Assembly: GCA_905181865.1 (NCBI GenBank) | Contig: CAJIZG010000003.1 | Span: forward strand, 942,001 to 1,006,000 | DNA: 64,000 bases | Direction of reading: 5' to 3' | DNA from: Urechidicola croceus | Lineage (GTDB): Bacteria; Bacteroidota; Bacteroidia; Flavobacteriales; Flavobacteriaceae | Part shown: positions 19,186 to 28,688 of the stretch, piece by piece | Layout of the letters: each line of letters begins with the position of its first letter | How positions within the stretch are numbered: the stretch's first letter is position 1 | Position numbers and translations under genes: made by a program | Notes under the pieces: model-generated | The model's database searches: none | Told to the model about the DNA's origin: nothing | What the model saw: only the letters and a program-made list of their open reading frames with translations

Positions 19186-19656
19186 ATGAAAAAAATCTTT
19201 CTAATTATTATCGGTTTATTCTTTTTTAATCTACTTGTAGCACAGAATCAGGCTATAAAAATCAATAACATTAATACCAATAAAGAAAAAATCATTAAGG
19301 AGAATAAGAGAATTAAGCTAAAAACATTTGATGGACAAAAAGTTAAAGGTCGTTTTAAGATAGAAAATAATAGTACAATTATTGTTGATAATGTTCGTAT
19401 AGATTTGTCTGATATTGATGCATTGAAACGGAATCCCCTTTTGACTTCCATTTTAACTTCTGGATTTCTTATTTACAGTGGAACTATAGCAGCTGGATTT
19501 GCTGTTTTAATTGGTGTTTTAGTTGATTCAACAGCTTTTTGGCTGACTATTCCAGCAGCTGGAATGATTTATACTGGAATAAAACCACCGAATTTTAATA
19601 AAAACCATAAAACAGATAAAGGGTGGGAATTTGAAATAATAACAATATCTGATTAA
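19186..19656 (+). CDS. Hypothetical secreted or membrane protein
   Basis: 156 residues. N-terminal signal peptide (MKKIFLIIIGLFFFNLLVAQ), then a basic soluble stretch with a small beta-rich segment (RIKLKTFDGQKVKGRFKIENNSTIIVDN), and a hydrophobic segment from about 90 to 135 that could form two membrane helices separated by VDST. The Sm-like wording FDGQKVKGRFKI suggests a small beta domain, but no family was recognised. It is followed within 10 bp by repeat C. Confidence 0.5.
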   Translation: MKKIFLIIIGLFFFNLLVAQNQAIKINNINTNKEKIIKENKRIKLKTFDGQKVKGRFKIENNSTIIVDNVRIDLSDIDALKRNPLLTSILTSGFLIYSGTIAAGFAVLIGVLVDSTAFWLTIPAAGMIYTGIKPPNFNKNHKTDKGWEFEIITISD

Positions 19657-19659
19657 AAC

Positions 19660-19785
19660 GTGCTACAACAATGGCTATAAGTAATTGCTTGTTCTCGACT
19701 ACTTTGGAAACTCCTGCGAAATTTATAACTTGTTGTCTACTTGTAACGTTAAGTGCTAAACCACGCAACTACTCATAGCCTAACC
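19660..19785 (+). repeat. Palindromic intergenic repeat, copy C (degenerate)
   Basis: Shares with A and B the block TAATTGCTTGTTCTCGACTACTTT, a degenerate centre (AACTCCTGCGAAATTT), the block AACGTTAAGTGCTAAACCACGCAAC and the end CATAGCCTAACCG. It lies between two convergent genes and touches the stop codon of the downstream regulator. Confidence 0.5.
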
Positions 19786-20082
19786 GTTTGCATTCATTAC
19801 ACTTACAATACGCTTCAATTCTTCTACATGCAATTCAAACGCACTTCTACCTTTAGCAGTTAAATGAAACCACCTGCGCGCTCTCCCATTTACCTTATTT
19901 TTCTTCTGTTTGATGTAACCTACATCCTCCAGCTGCTTAATGTGTTTGGATAATACTGAATCACTAACATCCAACTCTTCTTGAATCACTCGAAATTCAA
20001 CTTGGTCAAGTGGTGAAAGCAATGCACAAATCTGGAGACGGTTAGGTGCATGTATTATTGGGTCAAATTTTGAATCCGCCAT
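19780..20082 (-). CDS. Winged-helix transcriptional regulator (MarR/ArsR-like, HTH_27 type)
   Basis: 100 residues, essentially one winged helix: NRLQICALLSPLDQVEFRVIQ, then recognition region LDVSDSVLSKHIKQLEDVGYI, then the wing KNKVNGRARRWFHLTAKGR. This small family of DNA-binding proteins in Bacteroidetes often sits next to a membrane protein gene that it controls; here no intact partner is adjacent. Lacks cysteine metal-binding motifs. Ends in TAG right at repeat C. Single-gene unit in the accessory island. Confidence 0.8.
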   Translation of the reverse strand: MADSKFDPIIHAPNRLQICALLSPLDQVEFRVIQEELDVSDSVLSKHIKQLEDVGYIKQKKNKVNGRARRWFHLTAKGRSAFELHVEELKRIVSVMNANG

Positions 20083-20291
20083 TAGCTCCTACTTGTATTA
20101 AGTCTTTTATTGTATGCTCGGTGAGCACCAATCATTGCACGTCTTCATACCAAGGTGGAATAATTTTGTATCAATTTAGTAAATAGTTTTTATATTTCAT
20201 AATTATGCTGATATCAGCTTTTGTTTTAAATATTCTTGTCTTATTTTTTGTATAGTTCTTAGCTTGGTTTGCTTCCTTTTTTTTACGGAGA

Positions 20292-20471
20292 CTACTTGTT
20301 TTTCTTCAGTAAGTTTTGTTTTGCCATTTCCCTTTTTATAAGATACATCATTCTCGCCTTTTCTATTGTCGGAATTGATTTTAATTTCTCTATTACTGTT
20401 TTCTCTGTTATTGATTCCGTGTTCTTCTTGTTGAGTTCATTTAGATTCTTCACCTTCTTTGACTTTTTCAT
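20292..20471 (-). CDS. Small lysine-rich hypothetical ORF (59 codons)
   Basis: A 59-codon ATG-TAG frame encoding a very basic peptide (MKKSKKVKNLNELNKKNTE, then KLKSIPTIEKARMMYLIKRE). Codon use is coherent and the helix-forming pattern looks protein-like. A second lysine-rich frame without a start codon ends just upstream (about 20485-20620), so this may be the tail of a decayed larger gene. Unknown function. Confidence 0.3.
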   Translation of the reverse strand: MKKSKKVKNLNELNKKNTESITEKTVIEKLKSIPTIEKARMMYLIKREMAKQNLLKKNK

Positions 20472-21026
20472 TTGAGATAGATTTATTTCTTGTATTTCTC
20501 CGAGAACTCCTGTACGGCTGCTAACATTGCTTTTAGTCGTATCAGTTCGTTCTTGGTTAGTGCCGTAGGTTCATTCTTGTTCGGCTCTTGAGATTGAATT
20601 GATTTTTCCTTTTTTATTCTATAAAGATATTAATTTGAAGTTATATGTATAATATATTGATACTAAATAGATTATAGTTATTATTTATATTGATTCATGT
20701 TATCATCACTAATACCTATCTTAACTAACTGAAATAGAATGAAATACAATAATCAATTTATGTTGTTTTGTTATAAAGGTTAAAACCGATAGAATAACAG
20801 TCCCAAGACCAAACATATCCGAATATCAGTTAATTATTTTACCCTTAAAATAAACTAAAAAGATGAATATTTAAAAATTGTTGAGGTTGTATCGTACCCC
20901 CTACCAAAACAGAAACGACTTTTCCTTTTCAATCATTCAACACATAAATACAGTTCCAACAATAAATATGAGTGTAATTTTTTTTGTAATTTTAACTCAA
21001 ACATTGTCTACCATTAAAAAACAAAT
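20472..21026. other. AT-rich stretch without a recognised gene
   Basis: 555 bp holding one startless lysine-rich frame on the minus strand (about 20485-20620) and otherwise very AT-rich sequence. No RNA, repeat or homologue recognised. Confidence 0.4.
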
Positions 21027-21542
21027 ATGAAAAGCAGCAAGTTGAAGGATAAATTTAGGAGTTTGGCTGTCACATTATTTGTCTTTAGTGTTTTTGCTTT
21101 GTTAATACGGAATACTGAAATAGATGTTTTCAAGTAGTATTTGTTTCTTCCCATTATTTTATTTTCTATTATTGTAGGAATCTTTTTTGCCAACGTGTTA
21201 GTTTTTTTAATATTAATCTATTTCGTTTTTGGGTATCTCCTTTTACAAAATTATTTTCTAATAGCGGATAAAGAATTAGGTAAGAACTTAGTAATAATCT
21301 TTTTTTCTGTTTTAATTAGTTTAAACATAATTAGGTCTTTGGTATATTTGCATCCAGAGACCCATAAATATAAAAACAAAGGACTATTAACTCTTTTTGA
21401 GTTAAGAGCATCCACCTACCAATTAGATGCAAAGGGAATGTCTATATTGTTTGTTTTAAATTTTATCAAAGGTATATATGTCTTTAAACTCTATATTCCA
21501 TCTCTAATAATTACGTTTTTATTTTACTTGTTTTTTCTATAA
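21027..21542 (+). pseudogene. Small membrane protein gene with in-frame amber codon
   Basis: ATG at 21027 opens a frame (MKSSKLKDKFRSLAVTLFVF, IRNTEIDVFK) closed by TAG at 21135-21137; exactly the same frame continues as YLFLPIILFSIIVGIFFANV and reaches 21542. Joined, it is a protein of about 170 residues with four hydrophobic helices. A one-base change from CAG would explain the stop. Family not recognised. It could instead be two genes, but the second part has only TTG as possible start immediately after the stop. Confidence 0.55.
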
Positions 21543-21644
21543 TAAGAAACTGTAACATTTAAATAAATCAAAGTGCTAAATTGACTAAAAAAGAAGATGA
21601 AAATTAATTTACCGCATAGAAATCGTACATATCAATATTTTATA

Positions 21645-21686
21645 AACGAAAAAACACTTGAAAATCAATAGATTAACAAGTGTTTT
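21645..21686 (-). terminator. Intrinsic terminator after tRNA-Asp
   Basis: Read on the minus strand: AAAACACTTG, loop, CAAGTGTTTT followed by T residues, starting 4 bp beyond the tRNA 3' end. Confidence 0.8.
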
Positions 21687-21689
21687 AGC

Positions 21690-21762
21690 GGTCTGGACGG
21701 GACTCGAACCCGCGACCTCCTGCGTGACAGGCAGGCATTCTAACCAGCTGAACTACCAAACC
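21690..21762 (-). tRNA. tRNA-Asp (GTC)
   Basis: 73-nt cloverleaf on the minus strand. Acceptor arms GGTTTGG and CCAGACC pair with one G-T; D arm GTTCAGCTGGTTAGAAT; anticodon arm CCTGC CTGTCAC GCAGG with anticodon GTC; T arm GCGGGTTCGAGTCCCGT; discriminator G. CCA is not encoded. The accessory island lies on its 3' side. Confidence 0.95.
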
Positions 21763-21826
21763 GTTGCTCTTAGCGGATGCAAATATACTTGCCTTTTTTA
21801 AACCTGCAAAGGTTTTCTGCTAAAAT

Positions 21827-22750
21827 TTATAAAAAACTTTTTCGGCTTCTTACGTAGGATATTAAGACTTGATCGAAGCCTTTATTTATATCCACAGGAA
21901 CATAATCTATCTTGTACTGCATACACTTCATTTTTAGCTTATTAAAATAATCTTCCACTTCAACTTTATAATTTTCCTTTACAGAATCTGCATATAAATT
22001 CACCTGTTCTCCTGTTTCTATATCTACAAACTTTTTTGGCTTATTGTCAAAATCAAAGTTTAATTCTAGTAATTCATCGAAGGTATGAAACAGAACGACC
22101 TCATGTTTGTTGTATTTTAAATGGCGTAAAGCCTCAAAAAGTTCTGCTTCTTTTTTATCGGACTGAAACATATCTGTAAATAAAAAAAGCAAAGAGCGTC
22201 GGTGAATCTTCTCTGCTATTTGGTGCAAAACTTTATAGGTAGCAGTTTGTTTGTGCTCTTTGATATCTAACAATTGCTCCAATTGTTTTAAAAGCATCCT
22301 TCGATGCGCGTTGCTACCTTTTTCAGGTGCGTAGTAACGTAACTCCTCATTATATATACTCAAACCAACTGCGTCGCGTTGACGTCTTAAAATCTCCAAT
22401 AAGGCCGCTGCCGCAATGGCCGAAAACTCAATTTTATTTAAATGATCTAACGAGAACTTGTTTTGTTTGGGAAAATCCATAGAAGCCGAATTATCTATAA
22501 TAATGTGACATCTTAAATTCGTTTCCTCTTCATAGCGTTTTACATACAACTTTTCGGTCTTAGCAAATAATTTCCAATCGATATGACGCGTACTCTCTCC
22601 TTTGTTGTACAAGCGATGTTCTGCAAATTCTACCGAAAAACCATGAAACGGACTTTTATGCATTCCAGTAATGAATCCTTCTACCACTTGTCTTGCAAGT
22701 AATTCAAGGTTTTGCAGTTCAGGAATATGTTTGACACTTAATTTACTCAT
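21827..22750 (-). CDS. DUF58 domain-containing protein
   Basis: 307 residues with the DUF58 signature GESTRHIDWKLFAKTEKLYVKRYEEE followed by a von Willebrand A-like segment (CHIIIDNSASMDFP, with DxSxS metal-site character). DUF58 proteins are normally encoded with MoxR ATPases and Bat proteins and are thought to help envelope or stress functions. Here it stands alone between tRNA-Asp and trxA; a terminator separates it from trxA. Start ATG at 22750 fits the usual N-terminus (ELQNLELLARQVVEGFITG). Confidence 0.9.
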   Translation of the reverse strand: MSKLSVKHIPELQNLELLARQVVEGFITGMHKSPFHGFSVEFAEHRLYNKGESTRHIDWKLFAKTEKLYVKRYEEETNLRCHIIIDNSASMDFPKQNKFSLDHLNKIEFSAIAAAALLEILRRQRDAVGLSIYNEELRYYAPEKGSNAHRRMLLKQLEQLLDIKEHKQTATYKVLHQIAEKIHRRSLLFLFTDMFQSDKKEAELFEALRHLKYNKHEVVLFHTFDELLELNFDFDNKPKKFVDIETGEQVNLYADSVKENYKVEVEDYFNKLKMKCMQYKIDYVPVDINKGFDQVLISYVRSRKSFL

Positions 22751-22804
22751 GGATTCAAAGATACTACTTTAAAGATTCTTCACTTTATTCAGAATTGATA
22801 AAAA

Positions 22805-22837
22805 ACAAAAAAGACCCCACTTTCGTTGAGTCTCTTA
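22805..22837 (-). terminator. Intrinsic terminator after trxA
   Basis: On the minus strand: AAGAGACTCAACGAAAGTGGGGTCTTTTTT, an imperfect stem with T run, 22 bp after the trxA stop. Confidence 0.7.
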
Positions 22838-22858
22838 AAACATTCTTTGGAGCCTATA

Positions 22859-23176
22859 TTATATAGCGGCATCGATTTTTTGGGTGTATGTGCTTTTTGG
22901 AGCAACTCCAACTTGCTTATCGATAACTTCACCGTCCTTAAACAATAAAACCGTTGGGATATTTCTCACACCATATTTAGCTGCAAACTCTTGATTTGCA
23001 TCAACGTCTACTTTACCAACAACAGCCTTCCCTTCATATTCTGAGGAAATCTCTTCCATGATTGGCCCAACCATCCTGCAAGGTCCACACCAAGCTGCCC
23101 AAAAATCCACTAATACTGGTTTGTCTGACTTTAACACCACTTCATCAAAAGAAGCGTCCGTAATTTCTAATGCCAT
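22859..23176 (-). CDS. trxA: Thioredoxin
   Basis: 105 residues with the classic thioredoxin pattern: VLVDFWAAWCGPCRMVGPIM (active-site Cys30 and Cys33), VGKVDVDAN, and the cis-proline loop IPTVLLFKDG. Cytoplasmic disulfide reductase that also supplies electrons to PAPS reductase, whose gene (cysH) is encoded about 10 kb away in the same orientation. It has a promoter box upstream and its own terminator, so it is a single-gene unit. Full length. Confidence 0.97.
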   Translation of the reverse strand: MALEITDASFDEVVLKSDKPVLVDFWAAWCGPCRMVGPIMEEISSEYEGKAVVGKVDVDANQEFAAKYGVRNIPTVLLFKDGEVIDKQVGVAPKSTYTQKIDAAI

Positions 23177-23217
23177 AATCTTATTTTATTTATGTTATCC
23201 TAATAATTATTACATTA

Positions 23218-23225
23218 CAAAAGTA
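23218..23225 (-). promoter_or_regulatory. Bacteroidetes -7 promoter box before trxA
   Basis: On the minus strand TACTTTTG, matching TAnnTTTG, 41 bp upstream of the trxA start; a TTTG element lies about 24 bp further up. Confidence 0.6.
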
Positions 23226-23404
23226 GGTAATTAATCCCCTCAATTTTATCAAATTTATCAGTTTTCTTTATAATAGTATTTAAAAAAGTAATTTACTTCC
23301 AAAATAGTTATTTTTTCGCACTTAATTATTGTTCGATCGTTTTATGGAAGAGCATCATATTCAAGCAGACCACCTGCCAAAAACTAGCAACTAGAAACCA
23401 TTCC

Positions 23405-24361
23405 CTAAAACACCTCTTTGGCGATAGCTTCAATATTACTTGATTTCCCCATAGAGTAATAATGCACCAAAGGAACTCCTGCCTCCATCAATTCTTTACT
23501 TTGCTGAATTGCCCATTCAATTCCAACTTCACGTACAGCCCTATTATCTATGCACCCTTCCATCGCTTTTACCAAATCTTCTGGCATATCTAGTCTAAAT
23601 ATTTTTGGTAAAATTGTTAAATGACGCTGCACTGCTACAGGCTTGATTCCAGGAATAATAGGAACATTAATTCCAATAGTTTTTGCCGCTTCCACAAAAT
23701 CAAAATATTTTTTATTATCAAAGAACATTTGTGTTACCACATAGTCTGCTCCTGCATCTACCTTTTCCTTTAATCGTTGCAAATCTGAATTAAAACTTGG
23801 AGATTCAAAATGTTTCTCTGGATAACCTGCAACTCCCACACAAAAATCTGACGAAAAATTTTTGTCTATATTTTCATGTAGATAGTTTCCTTTATTCAAC
23901 TCCGAAATTTGATCAACCAAGTCTAGTGCAAAATTATTCCCTCCTTCCATTGGAGTAAAACTTTGCTCGTGCTTCATAGCATCGCCTCTTAGCGCCATAA
24001 CATTGTCAATTCCTAAATATTGACAATCTACCAGTACATATTCTGTTTCTTCTCTCGTAAATCCACCACATAAAACATGTGGGATCGTATCTACATCGAA
24101 TTTATGCTTGATGGAGGCACAAATCCCAACGGTACCCGGACGCATACGGGTAACCTTTCGCTCCAACAATCCAGGCCCTTTGTTAATATACACATACTCC
24201 TCACGCGATGTAGTTACATCTATAAAAGGAGGTTTGAATTCCATTAAAGGCTCGATATTATCATACAATGTCTGAATATTTTGCCCTTTTACTGGAGGTA
24301 CTATTTCAAAGGAAAATAAGGTTTTTCCTTGTGAATTCTTTATGTGATCTGTTACTTTCAT
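23405..24361 (-). CDS. metF: Methylenetetrahydrofolate reductase
   Basis: 318-residue flavoprotein of the MTHFR family, which reduces 5,10-methylene- to 5-methyl-tetrahydrofolate, the methyl donor for MetH. Key segments: SFEIVPP (catalytic Glu), FIDVTTS, ALRGD, and QMFFDNKKYFDFVEAAKTIG with PIIPGIKPV. It begins 91 bp downstream of the second metH gene and in the same orientation, as expected for co-expression. Ends in TAG, showing that TAG is an ordinary stop here. Confidence 0.95.
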   Translation of the reverse strand: MKVTDHIKNSQGKTLFSFEIVPPVKGQNIQTLYDNIEPLMEFKPPFIDVTTSREEYVYINKGPGLLERKVTRMRPGTVGICASIKHKFDVDTIPHVLCGGFTREETEYVLVDCQYLGIDNVMALRGDAMKHEQSFTPMEGGNNFALDLVDQISELNKGNYLHENIDKNFSSDFCVGVAGYPEKHFESPSFNSDLQRLKEKVDAGADYVVTQMFFDNKKYFDFVEAAKTIGINVPIIPGIKPVAVQRHLTILPKIFRLDMPEDLVKAMEGCIDNRAVREVGIEWAIQQSKELMEAGVPLVHYYSMGKSSNIEAIAKEVF

Positions 24362-24452
24362 TTACTCTTTTTCTTATTGGTTGATGTCTGATAAAAATAA
24401 AAATATTACTTTAAATTATAAGATTCCTATCCTCATAGGAATGACATTCATA

Positions 24453-27170
24453 CTAATTCTCTGCCAAATTTGGACCTAACCACCTTTCCGCATCTTTTAC
24501 TTTTATTCCTCTACGTGCTGCAAAATCTACTACTTGATCTTGTGTTATTTTACCCAATCCAAAATAACGACTCTTCGGATGTGCATAATAATACCCCGAA
24601 ACTGCAGCGGTTGGAAACATGGCTAAACTTTCGGTTAACGCTACTCCGATGTTTTCTTTAACTTTCAACAAACGCCATAAAGTATTTTTCTCTGTATGAT
24701 CTGGGCACGCAGGATATCCTGGCGCCGGACGAATGCCTTGATACGCTTCTTTAATCAATTCTGCACTAGTTAAATTTTCTGCACTTCCATATCCCCAAGA
24801 TTCTTTGCGAACTTTGTCATGTAAGTATTCAGCAAAAGCTTCTGCCAATCGGTCTCCTAAGGCTTTTACCATAATACTATTGTAATCATCTAAATTCTCT
24901 CTGTATGTTTCCGCAATTTCTTCAACGCCAAAACCTGTGGTTACACAGAAAGCGCCAATATAGTCTTGCAAGCCCGTTTCTTTGGGTGCAATAAAATCTG
25001 CTAAAGCAATATTTGGCTTACCTGCAGCTTTTTTTGACTGCTGTCGCAGTGTTAAAACCGTTTCTAAAATTTCACTTCTAGACGCATCGGTATACACTTC
25101 AATGTCATCAGAATTTTTAGCTGTATTTGCAGGAAATAATCCATAGACCGCTTTTGCAGTAAACCATTTTTCGTCTAAAATGCGTTGTAGCATTTCTGAG
25201 GCTTCCTGATACAATTCTGTCGCCTGTGATCCAACTATTTCATCTGTTAAGATTGCAGGATATTTTCCGTGTAATTCCCAAGATTGAAAAAACGGCGTCC
25301 AATCTAAATATGGAACTAATTCCTTTAAATTTAAATCTTCAATTACATGGATTCCTAACTTCTTAGGTGTAAACACCTCTTCCGCTTTCCAGTCAATTTT
25401 GAACTTGTTTGCTCTTGCTCCTTCTATTGGTAAATACACTTTTTTTCGAGAACGCCTTAAATAACCATCTCTCAGTTTATCATATTCGCTATATGTTTCT
25501 TTTAAAAAATCGCCTCTTTTATCATCATTTATTAAAGTACTCACAACAGGAACTGATCTTGAAGCATCCAATACATGAATTACTCCGCTGTCATAATGCT
25601 GTGCAACTTTTACGGCTGTATGTGCCCGCGAAGTAGTAGCTCCACCAATTAACAAAGGAATTTTAAAATCCAGTCGCTTCATCTCTTTGGCTACATAAAC
25701 CATTTCATCTAAAGAGGGGGTTATCAAACCGCTCAATCCTATAATATCTACTTGCTGTTTTCGCGCCTCATCTAAAATCCTTTCGGCGGATACCATCACA
25801 CCCAAATCGATAATCTCATAATTGTTACAAGCCAACACCACGCCTACAATATTCTTACCTATATCATGTACGTCCCCTTTCACCGTTGCCAATAATATTT
25901 TTCCTTGTGCGCGAGAATTTCCATCTTTCTCTGCTTCTATAAAAGGCATTAAATGCGCTACTGCTTTTTTCATAACACGCGCTGACTTTACTACTTGGGG
26001 TAAGAACATTTTTCCAGCACCAAACAAATCTCCAACAACGCCCATACCAATCATCAAGCTAATTTCAATGACTTCTAATGGTTTTGCTGCTAATAATCGA
26101 GCGTCTTCAACATCTTCCACAATAAAAGAATCGAGTCCTTTTACCAATGCATGCGTAATTCTATCTTGTAATGGTTTTTCTCTCCACTCTAAATTTTGAA
26201 CTTGTGTTTTTGTAACCCCTACAACAGACTCTGCAAAATCCAGCAAGCGCTCGGTAGCGTCATCTCTTCTATCGAGAATAACATCTTCAACATGCTCCAA
26301 CAAATCTTTTGGAATTTCATCGTAAACCTCTAACATAGCCGGATTCACAATTCCCATATTCATCCCATTTTGGATAGCATGGTATAAAAACACAGAATGC
26401 ATCGCTTCACGTACGGTATTATTTCCTCTAAAAGAAAATGAAACATTACTTACACCTCCACTGACACTTGCATTTGGTAAATTTTCTTTCACCCACTTTG
26501 TGGCGTCAATAAAATCTATGGCATTTCTTCTGTGTTCGTCCATTCCTGTTGCTACAGGAAATATATTTAAATCGAATATAATATCTTCAGAAGGGAAACC
26601 CAACTCATCTACCATAATGTCATAAGATCTCTTTGCCATTCTACAACGACTATCAAAATCATCTGCTTGACCAACCTCATCAAAGGCCATCACAATTACA
26701 GCCGCTCCATAACGTTTTAACAATTTTACTTGTTTTCTGAAAACCTCTTCTCCTTCTTTTAAAGAAATAGAATTCACTACACATTTACCCTGAACCACTT
26801 GCAATCCGGCTTCAATAATATCCCATTTAGAACTATCAATCATGATAGGCACTCTAGAAATGTCTGGCTCGGCCATGATAAGATGTAAGAATCGAACCAT
26901 AGATTCCTTACCGTCAATCATACCATCATCCATATTAATATCGATGATTTGGGCACCTCCTTCAACTTGGTCTCTAGCAATATCAAGGGCTTCTTCGAAA
27001 TTTTCTTCCTTAATCAAACGCAAAAACTTACGAGATCCCGCAACATTTGTACGCTCACCTACATTAATGAAATTACTGTTTTCATCAATGATTAATGGCT
27101 CTAAACCTGAAAGCATCATTGGCTTTCTTTGTTGGTTGTTCGTTGTTGATAATTCGTTACTAGAATTCAT
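24453..27170 (-). CDS. metH: Methionine synthase, B12-dependent, C-terminal polypeptide (folate, B12 and activation domains)
   Basis: 905 residues that contain all of MetH except the homocysteine domain. Order: pterin/methyl-folate binding domain ([16 protein letters not shown] at about 35), helical cap, cobalamin-binding domain with [20 protein letters not shown] (His is the lower cobalt ligand) and [11 protein letters not shown], then the SAM-dependent reactivation domain with [15 protein letters not shown]. Transfers methyl from methylfolate to homocysteine via cob(I)alamin. The homocysteine-binding half is in the separate gene just upstream (27475-28470). Split MetH is a known arrangement in Bacteroidetes. 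A dead four-helix-bundle gene lies between the halves. Confidence 0.95.
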   Translation of the reverse strand: MNSSNELSTTNNQQRKPMMLSGLEPLIIDENSNFINVGERTNVAGSRKFLRLIKEENFEEALDIARDQVEGGAQIIDINMDDGMIDGKESMVRFLHLIMAEPDISRVPIMIDSSKWDIIEAGLQVVQGKCVVNSISLKEGEEVFRKQVKLLKRYGAAVIVMAFDEVGQADDFDSRCRMAKRSYDIMVDELGFPSEDIIFDLNIFPVATGMDEHRRNAIDFIDATKWVKENLPNASVSGGVSNVSFSFRGNNTVREAMHSVFLYHAIQNGMNMGIVNPAMLEVYDEIPKDLLEHVEDVILDRRDDATERLLDFAESVVGVTKTQVQNLEWREKPLQDRITHALVKGLDSFIVEDVEDARLLAAKPLEVIEISLMIGMGVVGDLFGAGKMFLPQVVKSARVMKKAVAHLMPFIEAEKDGNSRAQGKILLATVKGDVHDIGKNIVGVVLACNNYEIIDLGVMVSAERILDEARKQQVDIIGLSGLITPSLDEMVYVAKEMKRLDFKIPLLIGGATTSRAHTAVKVAQHYDSGVIHVLDASRSVPVVSTLINDDKRGDFLKETYSEYDKLRDGYLRRSRKKVYLPIEGARANKFKIDWKAEEVFTPKKLGIHVIEDLNLKELVPYLDWTPFFQSWELHGKYPAILTDEIVGSQATELYQEASEMLQRILDEKWFTAKAVYGLFPANTAKNSDDIEVYTDASRSEILETVLTLRQQSKKAAGKPNIALADFIAPKETGLQDYIGAFCVTTGFGVEEIAETYRENLDDYNSIMVKALGDRLAEAFAEYLHDKVRKESWGYGSAENLTSAELIKEAYQGIRPAPGYPACPDHTEKNTLWRLLKVKENIGVALTESLAMFPTAAVSGYYYAHPKSRYFGLGKITQDQVVDFAARRGIKVKDAERWLGPNLAEN

Positions 27171-27171
27171 A

Positions 27172-27455
27172 TTATTTGTTTTTAAAATAATTAATGAATC
27201 TGTTCAACAACTTTTTATATGTTGTGCTTTTTTCTAACAAAATGTCTAAATCTTTATTCGTCATATACTTTTAAATCTAAAGCAAGTAAAGCTTGTGTTT
27301 CTAGTTCATGCAATAAACCCGCTCGAAATATATAAAAAACGTATAGTCTCTTTCGCTGTTTACCTGCAACATCCTTCTGCGATATTAGACGGAACTGAAA
27401 CAGCACTTCTTCTTACCTGATTTGTTAATCCATCATCTAACTCACTATAATTCAT
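27172..27455 (-). pseudogene. Four-helix-bundle protein (23S rRNA intervening-sequence type), disrupted
   Basis: Minus-strand translation from 27455: MNYSELDDGLTNQVRRSAVS, VPSNIAEGCCR, stop, TAKETIRFLYISSG, one-base shift, LLHELETQALLALDLKVYDE, another shift, [20 protein letters not shown]. This is the LTxQxRRSAxSIPSNIAEG family of S23/four-helix-bundle proteins, normally about 120 residues. The N-terminal helix is lost and there are a TAA and two frameshifts. It fills nearly the whole gap between the two metH genes and its remnant ends only 2 bp before the second metH start, so it now serves just as a leader or spacer. Confidence 0.75.
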
Positions 27456-27474
27456 GCTATAATCTTTCCGTCAA

Positions 27475-28470
27475 CTAACCTACTGTGCTTCTAGTCGAAT
27501 AGTCCTCTGCCATATCGGCAATCGCTTTAATATGCTCTGGTGTTGTGCCGCAACAACCTCCAACTATATTAATCAACCCTTTCTCTAAATACTCTTTTAT
27601 TTTGCCAGCCATTTCTTTTGGAGTTTCATCATATTCTCCAAAAGCATTTGGTAAGCCAGCATTTGGATGTGCAGAAATTGCAAATTTAGACTTATCAGAA
27701 ACTACTTGTAAGTATGGTGTTAGTTGATCTGCTCCCAATGCACAATTAAAACCAACGGACAATAAATCAATATGCGATATAGAAATTAAAAAAGCCTCTG
27801 CTGTTTGACCCGATAAGGTTCTTCCAGACGCATCTGTAATTGTGCCACTTACCATTATTGGCACCTGTAAATTTCGCTCTTCATTGACTTCTTCAATAGC
27901 AAATAATGCTGCTTTTGCATTTAAGGTATCAAAAATAGTTTCTACCAATAAGACATCTACACCCCCGTCAATCAAAGCACCCACTTGCTGCTTATAAGCC
28001 AACCGCAAATCATCGAAAGTCACTGCTCTATAACCAGGATCATTCACATCTGGAGACATACTTGCTGTTCTGTTTGTTGGCCCAATGGACCCCGCTACAA
28101 ATCTAGGCTTGTCTGGCTCCGTTTCTTTAAATTCATCAGCGACTTCTCTTGCAATTTTCGCCGATTGATAATTTAACTCATATACATATTCCTCCATGTC
28201 ATAATCAGCCATTGCGATGGTCGTACTTGAAAACGTATTGGTCTCTACAATGTCTGCACCGGCATTAAAATATTGCCTATGAATCTCTTTAATCGCTTCT
28301 GGCTGCGTAAGAGATAGCATATCGTTGTTCCCTTTTACCGAAGTGTGATACTCTTTAAATTGCTCACCTCTATAATCGTCTTCCGTAAAATTATGACGTT
28401 GAATCATAGTTCCCATAGCTCCGTCTAAAATTAAGATGCGGTCTTTTAATATGTTTTTTAGTGTACTCAT
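27475..28470 (-). CDS. metH: Homocysteine S-methyltransferase domain protein (MetH N-terminal polypeptide)
   Basis: 331 residues equal to the first module of B12-dependent methionine synthase. Starts [14 protein letters not shown] as in MetH; zinc ligands are visible in [12 protein letters not shown] and [11 protein letters not shown]. Binds and activates homocysteine for methyl transfer by the cobalamin half encoded downstream. It has no terminator before the four-helix pseudogene and the second metH, so all are likely one unit. A terminator upstream (28652-28680) isolates it from the cys cluster. Confidence 0.93.
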   Translation of the reverse strand: MSTLKNILKDRILILDGAMGTMIQRHNFTEDDYRGEQFKEYHTSVKGNNDMLSLTQPEAIKEIHRQYFNAGADIVETNTFSSTTIAMADYDMEEYVYELNYQSAKIAREVADEFKETEPDKPRFVAGSIGPTNRTASMSPDVNDPGYRAVTFDDLRLAYKQQVGALIDGGVDVLLVETIFDTLNAKAALFAIEEVNEERNLQVPIMVSGTITDASGRTLSGQTAEAFLISISHIDLLSVGFNCALGADQLTPYLQVVSDKSKFAISAHPNAGLPNAFGEYDETPKEMAGKIKEYLEKGLINIVGGCCGTTPEHIKAIADMAEDYSTRSTVG

Positions 28471-28651
28471 TATACGTAGAAGTAATTATTTAATATCAAG
28501 TAATTTAGCCTTTTAAAGCATAATATTTCGCTTGTAAAGATATTCATAATCTTCACCAAATACTATTTTCAAAAATCAAAAAACAGGATGTATGTAACCA
28601 TATCAAATCTGTGCTAATTTCGCCCTTTTTATGTATGAAAATATAACTCAA

Positions 28652-28680
28652 AAAAAACTCCCAATTTAATTTTGGGAGTT
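28652..28680 (-). terminator. Intrinsic terminator after the ferredoxin gene
   Basis: Stem AACTCCCAA / TTGGGAGTT with an 7-base loop, followed on the minus strand by a run of T. Ends the cys cluster. Confidence 0.85.
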
Positions 28681-28688
28681 TGTCTTTT

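Noticed and set aside
20269-20475. Plus-strand 68-codon frame rich in Phe
   Set aside because: Antisense to a lysine-rich minus-strand frame; composition is that of complementary AT-rich sequence.
12864-21690. Integrated phage or conjugative element at tRNA-Asp
   Set aside because: No integrase, relaxase, phage structural gene or second copy of the tRNA end was found; only island-like content.
28471-28650. A riboswitch (SAM or cobalamin) upstream of the first metH gene
   Set aside because: The leader shows none of the core words of these aptamers, only AT-rich sequence.
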